Shown here piece by piece: positions 20,493-32,149 of a DNA stretch of 64,000 nucleotides; the first letter of the stretch is position 1, and each line of letters begins with the position of its first letter. A program made the translations under genes and the position numbers. The notes beneath the pieces are model-generated. The model had not been told where the DNA came from and searched no databases. It saw only the letters and a list, made by a program, of their open reading frames with translations. Source of the DNA: Diorhabda sublineata (taxonomy: Eukaryota > Arthropoda > Insecta > Coleoptera > Chrysomelidae); contig NC_079478.1 of NCBI RefSeq assembly GCF_026230105.1, positions 24,939,653 through 25,003,652 of the forward strand, in the 5' to 3' direction.

Positions 20493-21285
20493 TTTAATAT
20501 AATCAAAAGGTTATTATTTTTATTCTATTATAGCTGGGTCCCCTTCATTTTTATGTTTTGAGAGAGTTTAAAATTTGAAGGGCTTTATAAGACCATCTTA
20601 TCAAAGCAATATGCTAAAAAGAGAAAGAAAATGATTTTCCTATCTTACTCATTGCTCCTATGGGTGAAAAGGAATCAACTGATAAAAAATATTGTCCGTA
20701 TTTTAAAATTTAATGTGAACTAAAGAATATTTTTCAAAAATGTAGTAAATATTACTTTCAAAGTAAAAGTGTTTGATAATTGTTAATTTGATTATATTGT
20801 CTATCTTGACTATCTTTTGTCATAATCTTGAACCAATTTGAAGCGATCTATCAATTTTAGTTGACATAGACTCATGTTTACGGTTAACAATCAACTATTT
20901 GAATTTTTATTTGAATTTGATACGCCTCTGGTCTTGCTATTCAGAGTAAAAGACATACGATAAAGTGACATCGACATTCACTGAGTGGTGACGCCATAAT
21001 TCCGCTGTGTGTTTTTCTTATTTGATTTGTACTATACAATTCTTCATTTTGGGTTGCGTGAACAAAAAATGCACAAAAAATAGATTCTCCTAGTGTCATT
21101 ATAAGTAATGTCTCAGATGTGAGACTTTCACCTCAATTTAAAAGTGTCCTAATTTGTTGAGACTAGTCTCTAATTGTACGTGGAGTAAAATTTCTTTATT
21201 TTATTCCAATCATGCTCTCTTTGTTCATTGACAATGCATTAAGTTTTTATACTAAATAGTATGAAGTGCGAAAGATACGGAATTC
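20493..21285. other. No gene seen
   Basis: No family recognised. An AAAGTGTCC motif near 21142 resembles the AAGTGTCC near 19842 but in direct, not inverted, orientation. Confidence 0.4.
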
Positions 21286-21289
21286 GTTT

Positions 21290-21765
21290 TTCGATATATT
21301 ATTGGAAACAAAATTTCACTGCAGCCGTGGCAGGAAGGACAATACATGAAATTGAAAATGAGGATATCTTCGATGATCGAACGGCACAATGTTACAATGA
21401 AAGCAGTACAAAGCCAATTGGAGTTCCTACAACCTTCTAAAGATACTATACATGGCCATTAAAAATCATTAGGTATCATCTATAAGTGTGAGGGTAAGTG
21501 AATAGCTTCTTGCCCTGCCGAAAGACGATCGTTCTATTGGACCCATTGTTGCTGCATGGACAGGTCGAATCTAGTGGAAAATCTTGTTGTGTATCTGGTG
21601 AATTTATGAATGTTTCGTGAATTTTGAAAGATTCCAGATGGACGAGATATCACTATCATGGTATATAGTGGACATCTGATGCGATTGTATGAGGTTTTAT
21701 CGGAGAATTATTCAGTTAATCAAAAGCGTCCAGCCTTTATTCCTGACCTTACATCGTCAGATTTC
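21290..21765 (+). pseudogene. Degenerate mariner transposase fragment
   Basis: Near 21296-21400 it reads KQNFTAAVAGRTIHEIENED and then DDRTAQCY, similar to the N-terminal HTH of mariner (NAAE.AR.I...G.....ERT...W). Near 21425-21470 SKDTIHGH-stop-KSLGIIYK matches the second HTH (STV..HL..LG). Near 21665-21745 LMRL-YEVLSENYSVNQKRPAFI matches the segment between the first and second catalytic Asp (QLMRLKQ.....KRPEL). The first Asp region (TCDE) is not legible. Many stops and shifts; an old copy. Confidence 0.55.
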
Positions 21766-22969
21766 TGTAAACCTGAGTCTCCTCTATTACTTCGCAATCC
21801 TTTCCCCTCGTTTTTTATAACAATGACTGCACTCATAATAACTTTAAACTTGCTTTCTCAATCTCGTCATCTTTACTCACAAATACTGAGTTTTATCTGG
21901 CCTTTCTTGTTATCAATATCAATCATCTACCATTTCTAGGAGTAGTATTGGATAAAACTAAACTGATGGCTCTAAAACTGCAGTTTCATCGAAAGATAAA
22001 CTAATAGGTCCTATACGTTAAATTTTGCGTATTTATTATAGTAAATTTCACAATTTCCTCATATTTCCTAAATATTTTTCTCGCCGATACAAACAAACTG
22101 CTATTATGTCCTACTACTTTAGCGTACCAAATTTCCTGTACTCGTGAAGTAACAGTCTTGTTCATGTGACTTTAATTTAAAACTGGAATTACTGATAATG
22201 GAACTGTAAAACCCCGTAACAAAGAAGTTGTTTCAAATAACATTCCAAAATCCCGCCTTCGAATAATCTCGGGCTTAGCTTGAGAAAAATCTTGGCGTTA
22301 CATATGGCGCAATAGTCTCACATCCATCCATCTGGTTCTAATCGCTGCCTGACTTTTTTAAGTGGAAGGGAATATAGTACAGTTATAAAACCAAATGAAA
22401 ACAAATTTACTCACGGTTTCTGATGTTTTTAGAAAATCATCTTCGTATTCACTACGAACAACATACAATTTCATCTGAATTTGAGGAGCTGCTAAACTCC
22501 ACCTTTCAAGACCAAGAGAAGTTTCTCAAAGCCACCAAGCTTTCATCACTAATTATCGTGATTCATAAATGAAATTTAATAAAAAAAACTTGTTTTAAAA
22601 ACAAGCTTATATTGTTTGTTAATAACATGAACTATTGTGTTAAGAAGGAACTAACTGTAACAAGAAGTATGACACTTTATAAGTTCATAATTATATATGG
22701 ACGTTTCAAGCTTTCATTAGCTATCTTCACCCGTCGTTACAATTTCGACTTCTCTAAACGTGTAGTAGTTTTTTTGTTATCTTATTTCCACAGTCCATCA
22801 CCCAGAGGTCGGTGGAGGGATAAAGGATTCGATTCAACAGGGTTCGCCTGGTACCCTGAGGCATCTTTGCATTGGGTCATCTAGCTAATCAATCAGATAT
22901 AATCCACATTCATAACAAACGGGACGAGTTTGTTTCCCCAAATTTGTTGGAATTGCATACATGCCAACC
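21766..22969. other. No gene seen
   Basis: Contains AT-rich sequence and a more mixed patch near 22790-22870. No coding or element ends recognised. Confidence 0.4.
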
Positions 22970-23209
22970 AAGATACTCGTCAAGACGAATTAAACGAACC
23001 TAGACTCGATGGGTTTGCGTCGTTTATTAAATTACGGAATTCCTTTGGACATATTCTCCATGATGAAGCCCTGGTTACCATCTAGTAACAAAGTACTTAT
23101 TAAGACGAATCAAATGATCCCAAACTCATTAGTTTGCGTCGTTTTTTAATTACGGAGTTCCTATGCCCATCTTCTAAATCATCACATTGGTTGGATGTCA
23201 CAATAATAT
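22970..23209. repeat. Tandem duplication, about 120-bp unit, two copies
   Basis: AAGACGAATTAAACGAACCT... starting at 22982 recurs with changes from 23102. Shared blocks include TTTGCGTCGTTT and ATTACGGA-TTCCT. The period is 120 bases. The units have diverged, so the duplication is old. A stretch just after it (23215-23300: CATGCAAAATTTCAGCTCAA...) resembles a repeat tail I recall from several insect genomes. Confidence 0.75.
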
Positions 23210-23329
23210 TGTCATTTATACATGCATGCAAAATTTCAGCTCAATCGAAGACCAGAAAGTGGATCAAATTTATCCACGATTATATTATGAAATTGTCAAC
23301 GTGACATAAAAGTCACAGAACGTGTGGCA

Positions 23330-24260
23330 GAAAACCGTTTTGAAAAATCGAGAAGAACCAATCAAAGTAGCGTGTTTCGGGTTGTGAAGTTAATTCCATA
23401 TGAAACATATACTGTCCTGCTTCTCTTCTCTTATCCCAGTCCATTCTCTAATATTCGTCAACCAAGAGGCATGTTTCCTTCCAATTCCTCTACGACCTTC
23501 AACTTTACCCATCATTATCAACTGGAGGATACTAAACCATCTACCACGCATTATGTGTCCCAAATAAGCTATTTAATGTTATCCACCAACTCACGAACCG
23601 CATTTGCTCTGTTAAGGACTGCATCGTTTGTTTGCATAGCTGTCCACGGTATCTTAAGCATGCGTCTATATAACCACATTGCAAAAGCCTCTAGGCGTAG
23701 ATATTTTTAAAGTCCATGCTTCGGACCCTATAAGAAAACTGACCATATGTAACATTTCATCATCCGTTTCCGGAGGTGAAATTTCAAATAATCATTAGAG
23801 AAGAGTGATCTCATTTTAAATAATGTTGTACGAGCTACCTCAATTCTACATCTTATTTCCTTATCGGGATCCAGTTGTTCAGTAATGTAGCAATCAATAT
23901 ATTTCAAATCAGACTCTTTGAATCGTTTGTCCGTTTACCTGTAGCTGTGTGTCATGGTACGGCAAGCGATTGACTACCATATATTTTGTTTTAGAACAGT
24001 TAATGTTTAGACCCATCTCTCTTCCCACTCTGCCAATGGCGTTTAAAAGGCATTGCAGTCCATTCAAGTCGTCGCACAGAACAACTGTATCCATATGATG
24101 AGTTGTGTCTAGCTTCCTTAAAGATCTTATCTGAATACAAATTAAACAGAAGTGGTCAGAGTTTGCAACTTTGTCTGACTCCTCTTAAAATTTTGCAAAC
24201 ATCTACCATACAAGGTAATTCAGAGTTTGGATGTAAATAAGTTATTAATAGTTCATGTAA
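23330..24260 (-). pseudogene. RTE-like non-LTR retrotransposon, RT end and C-terminus
   Basis: On the minus strand: VDVCKILRGVRQSCKL-stop-PLLFNLYSDKIFKEA near 24215-24115. Then a short deletion replaces the catalytic YADD with HHMD just before TVVLCDDLNGLQCLLNAIGR and INCSKTKYMVVNRLPYHDTQ (24094-23909). After a frame change: DLKYIDCYITEQLDPDKEI, then RCRIEVARTTLFKMRSLFS near 23900-23800. The C-terminal part follows: GSEAWTLK near 23700, YLGHIMRGRW near 23560 and GKVEGRRGIGRKHASWLTNI near 23480, down to about 23400. This order is characteristic of RTE/'endonuclease-reverse transcriptase' elements. The 5' half and endonuclease are absent; the catalytic Asp pair is lost. Confidence 0.85.
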
Positions 24261-25960
24261 ACATATGCTATTAATATTTCTTTCCAGTATTGAGCACTGT
24301 TATGAGACCGTAAGCTAAAATAAAAGAAAGACATATTGAAGGATTTGGTATATTTGTCGATTATGTTGGTCTAGTTCTCACGCATTAAAGGGCATGAAAA
24401 ATTCATGTCAATAATATCGAAACATGTTAAATAAATCAAAGTTTTCATATAACGTGAATATCATATGAACAAATCACAATAATATCACGAGAAAAGCTCA
24501 ATCAATTGCCTTAATTCCCCATGAATCTCAGAAAAATCGCTTGTTTTGTGATATAATTACCGTGAAGAATATGAAAGAAACAGAGATAAAGACAAGTTAA
24601 AACTCAATTATCTGTTTGTTTAGTCAAAGAGTTCTCTGAAAGTAAGTTGAGTGGATTTTCATCTGAACAAAAAAGTTTATATCGAATTCATATTATTTTT
24701 ATCCAATGATTGGAATTCCTCATAAATCCCCATATACCTCCTACGACTTTTTTTTGAAAGAACTCATTGATTGGAATTCCTCATAAATCACTATACACAT
24801 CCTATGACTTTTTTTCGAAAGAACTCACTTACTTGTAGGTGGCATTAATAATAATTTTTAATACCACTTTTTCATTCAGTGTCTCTGTATATCTTCCAAT
24901 TTATTTACCAAAGCAATGAAAATGAAATGTAACTGGGCTTTAACTCGTAACAAAACACAGAAGATGTCCCTCGCTTAACTCCAAATCTCGAGGGAAATAT
25001 AAAAGTTTGTTAGATTGTTGGACACTAGATTAAAACCATTCATGGTCTCTGGAGATACCGTCGTTAAATCGTAAACAATTTCTGTAATGCTTGAATTTCG
25101 ATTCGAACCGCTACTATTCAGCATAAACGTAGTTCAAATGAAAAGAGAACAACTTAATGTATATCTCTTAGAACGCTTAATTGATATGAATCACGCATAA
25201 TTTCCCCAGTGACAGCTTTCCTTCTGTTCTTTAACCATGCAGATGTTGATTGATTGAAAATTTAAAACTAATTTACATACAGGAAAATTTTGGTAGTGAT
25301 ATCCTTATGTTTATGGTACTCAACGACAGTGACTTTTTTGTAGAATATGTAACTATTTTTCACTTCATACTTCAGTTGAGCTCAAATCAAATTAATAGGT
25401 TCAAGCTAATAAGTGATAAATGTGGATTATAGTATTTTAATAGCAAAACATTTTTTTTTCATACAGCACTGAAAAGTCGACTTCACAGTACTACTAATTT
25501 GAGTCCGAATATATTCTCCACAGCTTTAAACAACAAAGTCTATTTTTTTTTTCATGCAATTTCCAATTTAGAACTTCACAAGTAGAGCAACTGACTTTTT
25601 TTCTGTGTGAATCACTCACAAGGCGTATTTTTTGGTAGTTTTGATGGAATTTTTATTGTAAATTCATGATTTCTATATAAAATTACATAATATTTTCGAA
25701 AGTATCAAAAATATTCAATTTGCAACGAAGCTTTTGTCAGGCATCGATCTATCTAAAATATGTGCTCAGTTGAAGATCGTTCTCATCAAGTTTTCTATAT
25801 ATTTTTTTATCCAATATTTTTTAGCCACTTGTTTTCTCAATTTGCCATTTGTCGAGATAAATCTTGTGTTTTATCCTCCTATTAGGAATGCGAAACTATT
25901 GTAATAAAAAATATCCCGGGATTTCCAAAATTACGTTTCGGATTCAAGATTAGATTTAGT
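24261..25960. other. No gene seen, apart from a tandem repeat
   Basis: Long AT-rich stretch with T-runs (24.75-24.83, 25.45-25.6 kb). No coding recognised. Confidence 0.45.
24708..24830. repeat. Tandem duplication, 61-bp unit, two copies
   Basis: GATTGGAATTCCTCATAAAT begins both units (24708 and 24769). Each ends in a T-run and GAAAGAACTCA. The copies differ at only a few positions, so this is fairly recent. Confidence 0.85.
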
Positions 25961-25965
25961 CCAAT

Positions 25966-27560
25966 CAATGATGTATGAAAAACGATTTGTATGGAAATTT
26001 TGATTTTGGTTATATTTACCCTCTACTTCAAAATCTATCTAAAATTTTTAATATAGATTGAAGTATGTTATCAATTTAAATCATATTTGTATCAGATAAG
26101 TAAATAAAATAAAATGAAATTGCCAATTTTCATTATAATTTATCATCAATTAAGCAGTTTCGAGTCTAAACAACCAGCCCTTATAACATATTGAAAAATT
26201 ATAATTGATATTAATATGTGATTTATCCACATTCGAAAATATCCATAAAATACTAGTTTCAAGCATATAATTATATGTAAATACGTTAAATTAACGTTGA
26301 TAGACAATTTAATATATATTAAACATTTTGAACCCCTAAAAATTGCTATTAACTAACTGGGAATTGTATAAAAATATTTAGATTTAGGCTCTACTCACTC
26401 TCTACTTTGAAGCTATCTCTGTATTAAGCATTGCTTTTCATTTTTTAAAGGTGAACACCACCCCTATTTAAAAAAATCCAAATTCTAGATTTTCATATGT
26501 GATTTATTGAAATCAACTTTAAATGTATTAAAAAAATTTATTATAACAAAAAATAAATATGAAAATAAATACAAAAATTAATTTTCTTCGTAGCTCTCGT
26601 CTTCCTCTTAACTCTTTTTGTTTCCTTGTTTTCTTGCTCCATAATTGGGTCTGCTTTGTCGCAGTTGTTTCCATTGCACGTCATGCCAGCTGAATTGCAA
26701 AATAATTCCATTTTCCGGCAACTGCACGCTGAACTGCACCTTTTTTGCAGCTACCAAAAAGCAGTTGGAGTAACTCTGAAGGTGTAGGTTGATCCGGAGA
26801 TTCTATTGGTTGTAACTGCCTGTCAAGATTTATCCCGCACCCCAATCATTTTATTCATCAGCCACAATGGAGTTTGTGAGTAAGCCCTTTTTATATGCTA
26901 ATTTAAGGCTCCAACTGTTGGAACGAGAGAGTCTAATTTGACAGCACTTTTTCTGGTAGTAATTTTACAAATGATTCGTATCTCATTTTTTCCAGATATT
27001 TAGAAAATTTTAACTGGTCGAAAGCTCAGAGCATATTATAATAACATAATTGAAGCGAATTCTAGGAACAAAGAGTTTTTCCAAATCAGGTGGAAGGAGA
27101 TTATCACCATTTTTTGCAACGAAAAAATAAGAACCGACATTAATTCCTTCATAATTCCCTTGATTCAAATGCTAGAAAATAGAAATAAAGGTTATCTGTT
27201 TGAAAATACTTTCAACAAGCAATAATTCCGTTTGTATTGAGTCTGCATAAATCGTGATACACTTTTTTTTTGTTTTTTTATAACCTATAATTTTGGCCTC
27301 GAAATGTTGTTCGATTAAGTGCATATTTAAAAAAGTGATTGTTACCTGAAAACCGACAATTTCGCTCACGAATAAGTCAAAAAATATTGATTTTCTAAAA
27401 AAAAAAGAAAAAGTTGCTTAGAGTTTTCACCCATGAGAAAGGGTGGCATCCGCCCCCAGGGACAAAGCAAACCTCGGCACAGGGTAGATTTGAAACAAAG
27501 GGTAAGTAGAACCTAATTTCAAATTTTCATGAAAATCGGTGCTGTATGGAATGAATACAC
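25966..27560. mobile_element. Candidate novel element: inverted ends around a Cys-tail gene relic
   Basis: The left arm at 25983-26040 (TATGGAAATTTTGATTTTGG, then ACCCTCTACTTCAAAATCTA) is an imperfect inverted copy of 27483-27545 (read reversed: CATGAAAATTTGAAATTAGG, then ACCCTTTGTTTCAAATCTA). A second, direct copy of the left arm lies at 26355-26440 and extends further inward, matching as far as the CACCACCCC/GCCACCC block (26455-26465; 27440-27450 reversed). Between the arms is a minus-strand gene relic with a Cys-rich tail. No clean target duplication was found. Boundaries are approximate. Confidence 0.55.
26600..27130 (-). pseudogene. Relic of a multicopy insect ORF with Cys-rich tail
   Basis: Minus-strand pieces, in order: LLPPDLEKLFVPRIRFNYVI near 27110-27045, a KYLEKMRYESFVKLLPEKVL segment near 26990-26940, VPTVGALKLAYKKGLL near 26925-26880, and after stops ESPDQPTPSELLQLLFGSC near 26800-26755. 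The Cys tail CKKxCSSACSCRKMELFCN, then GMTCNGNNCDK, lies near 26755-26665. The order 'LPPT..A...H.....' followed by a CxCKxGC...CGCRK...C tail is what I recall from large, unannotated, highly repeated insect and cnidarian proteins. The upstream part is not visible. Many stops; function unknown. Confidence 0.5.
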
Positions 27561-29269
27561 GGGAAAATGGTCATTGATTAGACTAATTCTGAGGAATTAC
27601 AAAGAATGGGTATAGATAATGGCAGCAGAATGAGGACCAGTCGGAGTTCAATCACAATGACACAAATAACTGGTTGTAAAAAAGTCAGAAAATGTTCACA
27701 AGATAGAAAAGTTTGATACAATTCTCATAGGCTCGAGACACTATAATATATCGTCAAACATCGCTAAATTAACCTCATAATTGATCTCTTCTAAATACGG
27801 ACTAGAACAATCCTGTATAATACACATACATTTTTGAGAAACAAAAGTGGAGAAGCACATAAATTTTGGATTTGTAGCTTGTACAATGCAGAGGCAAGTG
27901 ATCTCTTCATTGTTGTTTTGTTCTTTCCATAAATCAATACTTATCTATTTTTCCATTCTCCCATCCAACACTTAGAATGTACTATGCTTTTTGTCCATAG
28001 TCTGCAAGCAATTATTTTTCATTTTCATCAAATTATGCAGTCAAGCCTGGAACCGCAACAACTTTTTTATTTTCATTGAAATAAATATACATCTAATATC
28101 AAAGGAGATTCTGTCTATTTTAATGTATTTCTGACCAGTCGTTCCTTGTTTTTTACCTGATGTTTATCCATTATAACAAGTAATTTTTCCAAAATCATTC
28201 AAATGAAAAAAAAAACTTTTTCTAGAACTCACTGCATTCACTATTAGCAAGCTTGCTAAATATTGTTCACTTAACTTTTGCTCTATTTATCGTTAGGTTA
28301 ATGAAAAAGTTTTTTATGCTTGCAAGAGTGATTGATTTAATCGATAGCTGACATTAATTAAGTCTGTTGTACAGGCGATATTGCCGGCATGGAATTTATT
28401 GGAAGGATGTTTAGGAAACTTCATGGACGATGCGGATTTTAATTAACTGGTCGCTCCATCTCCATTCTTTTACTAATAATGAAAAGTGTTATCAGCCTAG
28501 AGCATTCCTATGAACAACATTGTGCTTTCTGTTTTCATCTTTGAATTTTCGAAGTAATAGGTAGGATGCATTTTGAAACTTGCAGTGCCGTACCTACATA
28601 AGTTACTATATTGAGAATCAAGTTTAAAATAGAGTGATATTGAGTCAAGCTTAAGATTGTTTAGTTTAATGGAATAGATGACGTAAGTTAAATAGGCAAT
28701 TAAGGTATCATATTTTTATCTAATAATGATGATAGGAATGAAATTTATTATTAATTGAATTAAAAAATTAGAGAGAGAGAGAGAAAATGCTTGTTTTATC
28801 ACATATGCAGAAGTCCGGAATAATGATGATCTTCCATTTTCTCATTTAACCCCCTTCCCTATAAAATACTTTATCAATTAATTTTTATTCCAACAAATTC
28901 ATTCCACAATAGTAATAAGATTATTTAATTCCATAGGGATGAGTTTCATGACCATTGTAACAAAAATTTTGAGCTATCCACATTAAGGTACTTGCATTTT
29001 TTTTAAAAACTATTTATTTCTTTGTTTATTTCATAATTTTATGTATAAATAATATCAAAAAGTGAAATATTTAAATAAAAGTGAAAAAATCATATCTAAA
29101 TTTTCAACTGGAAATCGCAAAAATTTTTAACTACATGAAAAACGATCTAAAATTGTTTGTTGTGACGTTATAGGTTTAATAAAAACATTGAGTAGTTGTC
29201 TGCTAGATGATCACGAGGTTATCGTCGTTAGTTTTCTTTTATTAGTTACGAGTATGTATAAAAAAAACA

Positions 29270-29270
<1 letters not shown>
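27561..29270. other. No gene seen
   Basis: AT-rich; a short (GA)n run at 28771-28784. Nothing else recognised. Confidence 0.45.

Positions 29271-29274
<4 letters not shown>

Positions 29275-29320
<46 letters not shown>
29275..29320. repeat. (TA)n microsatellite, about 46 bp
   Basis: Uninterrupted TA dinucleotides. Confidence 0.95.
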
Positions 29321-29324
<4 letters not shown>

Positions 29325-29403
29325 CCTCTTTCTAATTTCTTGGGTTCTTAGGTTGTTTGGATAAAATAATAAAACTTCGATGAAATATCACATTTATATG
29401 TGT

Positions 29404-29440
29404 AACCTAACGTTTTGCTTCTTAGGAGCATTTTCAAAAG
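29404..29440 (-). ncRNA. Degenerate hammerhead-ribozyme-like motif (Penelope-type)
   Basis: On the minus strand the sequence TTTTGAAAATGCTCCTAAGAAG then CAAAACGTTAGG parallels the compact hammerhead core of Penelope-like elements (CTGANGA, short stem II, GAAAC). The stem-II-like GCTCCTAAGAAGC is present, but core bases differ (first C to T, a G to A, GAAA to AAAA). It would not cleave as written. Identification is by pattern memory and is tentative. Confidence 0.3.
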
Positions 29441-31440
29441 AATAATTAATATATGATGATTAAAATATTTGTAGAAATTATAAAAACTTATTGTATTTCT
29501 GAATTTTTACATTTTAATAAGAATATGCGAATATTTCTTTGACTAGCGAGCTTCCTGAACGAATTGGTTCTTGATGGATGTAATGGTTTGTGTTCCATAA
29601 TTTTCACGTATTTTGTCGTAATATGAAATCTTGGTTAAGTTCTCACATTATTACATAATCACGTATTAATTATAAGCATAATGAACTTAATTACAATAAA
29701 ATGTTAAAATAAGTAAAATTTGAACCTTCCTTACAACAAAATAATCCTGACAACAAAAAATAATTACATCTCACAGGATCGCCAAACCACCAACTATTTC
29801 AAACCATTTTTGTTGTATATTCGAATTTATTGTTATCATAAAATAACTTTATCAGGTTTTCTAGTCGTGGTATTTTCATATCCTGTTACAAAAAACGATT
29901 TATATACCATTTTTCAGATCAATCAGAGTTTAATTATAACGCTTATTTAGAATAACCGAGAGAATAACTGTGTATTTACTTTGTATCATATCTTCAGTGT
30001 TTATTTTTTACCAATGAACCAATTCCATAATTCTTTTCTCTATAAATATTAGTCAAAGAATTGAAAAAGTACAAAATAAAAGTTGTATATAAACTATTCA
30101 CACCATACAAGTACCCTATTGGAAATTTACTGAATCACTTATAAATCCAAAATTAACAGTATAACTCTTTAGAAGGTATCATTTGATTTTCGAACGTCAA
30201 GTAACCATTTCTGAGATTATTCCCAGCTCCCAATTTTATATGGAATCTCATATAAAGTCAAAGCCTCAGACTGTGTCCTGTATGTTTTAGTACTAGGAAC
30301 GTACTTAATACACATAGAAAGGTAGTTGTTAAGTTGTTAAGATGGAATTTCTCACTAAATGGAGAGACGGAGACGATAGGGAGGCAGCGTCACCAGATTA
30401 TGTTATAGCATAATTTTGATTTGGTCTCAATGTGATGTAATATCAAAGGTTTCTGATAATGTTCACAGGTTCGGAATTATCAACAATAGGTCAATTGATA
30501 CTTCAATCTTTAATAGATCTCGTTAATCTACTCTAACCAAAAGACATACAATAACTCTTTATGCAATTTATAGTTTGATTGAAGAGATTATTCGTTCCGG
30601 AAGACAAAATGGTCGTTACTAAGATGTATTTAATAGAGCGCGGAAGTTCGATAGAAAATTGTAATTTTCAATTCAGTGATTTGTTTAAAGAGAAATAAGC
30701 TTTTCACCTCAATTTTACTCAACTGTTTTTCTCATGGAGATATAAGCAGTGTGTGAAGTAATTAAGTAGCTCCAGCAAAATGAAATCTAATCATACTTCA
30801 TTTCTCTGTATGCTCGAATGTACCCATACCATACGAGTATACCGACTACAATTTTGTAAATATATGTTTCTGGGTGAAGAGATAAATCACGAATCATTTC
30901 ATATATTTACCATAATTTGAAGTAATAAATAAGCCAGTGCATATTAACTACCTTATAATTGTCTGAAATTCAACCTTAACTACTCAACATAGTCGTTAAG
31001 GCTGAAACAGTCCAATTGGGCTAGGTTATAGAATACTATTAGATAATTCAACACTTTGTAGCAAGTTTCCTCTTTAATTACAAATGTAATCATTTGTAAA
31101 TGATACAAGGATTAATGAAACCAAAACTGGCTCCTGACATCCTTATTATAGGTTTATGAGCTAATTAATTCCAATGAACTAACCCGATTGCCTACTGTTG
31201 TGGTAATATAAGATTCAAACCATTTCAAAACTACAACGTAACACGTAAGCGAAATAAAACTACTTATTAATAGTGAGAATATCATAAAGCACTTGAAATG
31301 TTTGCATCCTAATAGTTGCCAAAACTGATATGAGAAATATAATCTAATTAGGATATTTCCAATACTACAGATACAAAAAGCTTTCGAATGAATTTCTTGA
31401 AATATACTTAGAAAATCTTTACCTGTTTTCCAATACGTAG
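29441..31440. other. No gene seen
   Basis: AT-rich; scattered short frames only (for example 29720-29950). Nothing recognised. Confidence 0.45.
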
Positions 31441-31717
31441 TATATACAGATACAGGGTGTTTCTATATTCGATCGATAAGGCTCTACCACAGAGAGATCT
31501 CAATAAATCATTCATTTTGATACAGGAATACGAACCTTCACGGGCCTAGTTGCTGATATAGTAGGTGTTTAAAGTTTTGAATCAAAATAAAAAATATGCC
31601 ATAAATCAAAAACGAATTCAAATTTTTTTTCAAATTTGGTTACCAATATGTTCCTTAATAAAGTAATATTTGGATATGAAAACTTTGAAAAAATTCAACC
31701 AGTGGCGCGCTGTCAGG

Positions 31718-32138
31718 GTTAGTTGTCACTTTCATCACCCTATTTTTTACGCCACTGGATTATATTCTTGTTTTAATTTTGTTTTAAATTCCCTTTTTAA
31801 ATTCCCTGATTATTTTTAGTTGAGAAACTAATAACCTTTTTTAGAGATTAGAAGAAAGGTGTTGTAGAAATTTGACTCTAAATAAAAGTCTGCAAGCACG
31901 TAAGTAATTTACAAATTAATTAATTATTCATTTAATTTCGACTAATGATTAAGCATAAGGAGTTCAAAATGAATAAAAGTTATCATAATCTCAATTTCAA
32001 ACAAAAATATATTACAGTAATAACAAAATTGGCAATGAAAATAACAATAATAATAGCTCAAATTAAATGTAAACAACACTATATTACAACAATAACAAAA
32101 TTGATAAAGTTACAGTGGTTGTTTAAACTGTTGGCGGC
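31718..32138 (+). repeat. Left arm of long inverted repeat
   Basis: Starts GTTAGTTGTCACTTT and ends AAACTGTTGGCGGC. Matches 32529-32926 reversed, including the block GCAAGCACGTAAGTAATTTA exactly. A 9-bp inverted pair CCAGTGGCG...CGCCACTGG (31699-31758) sits at its outer edge. Confidence 0.9.
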
Positions 32139-32149
32139 TCACTTCAACA

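Noticed and set aside
27172..27369. 65-codon minus-strand frame next to the Cys-tail relic
   Set aside because: It could be the upstream part of the same gene, but no segment matches what I remember of that family, so it is not annotated as coding.
28771..28784. (GA)n run as a GAGA-factor site
   Set aside because: Short simple repeat with no promoter context.
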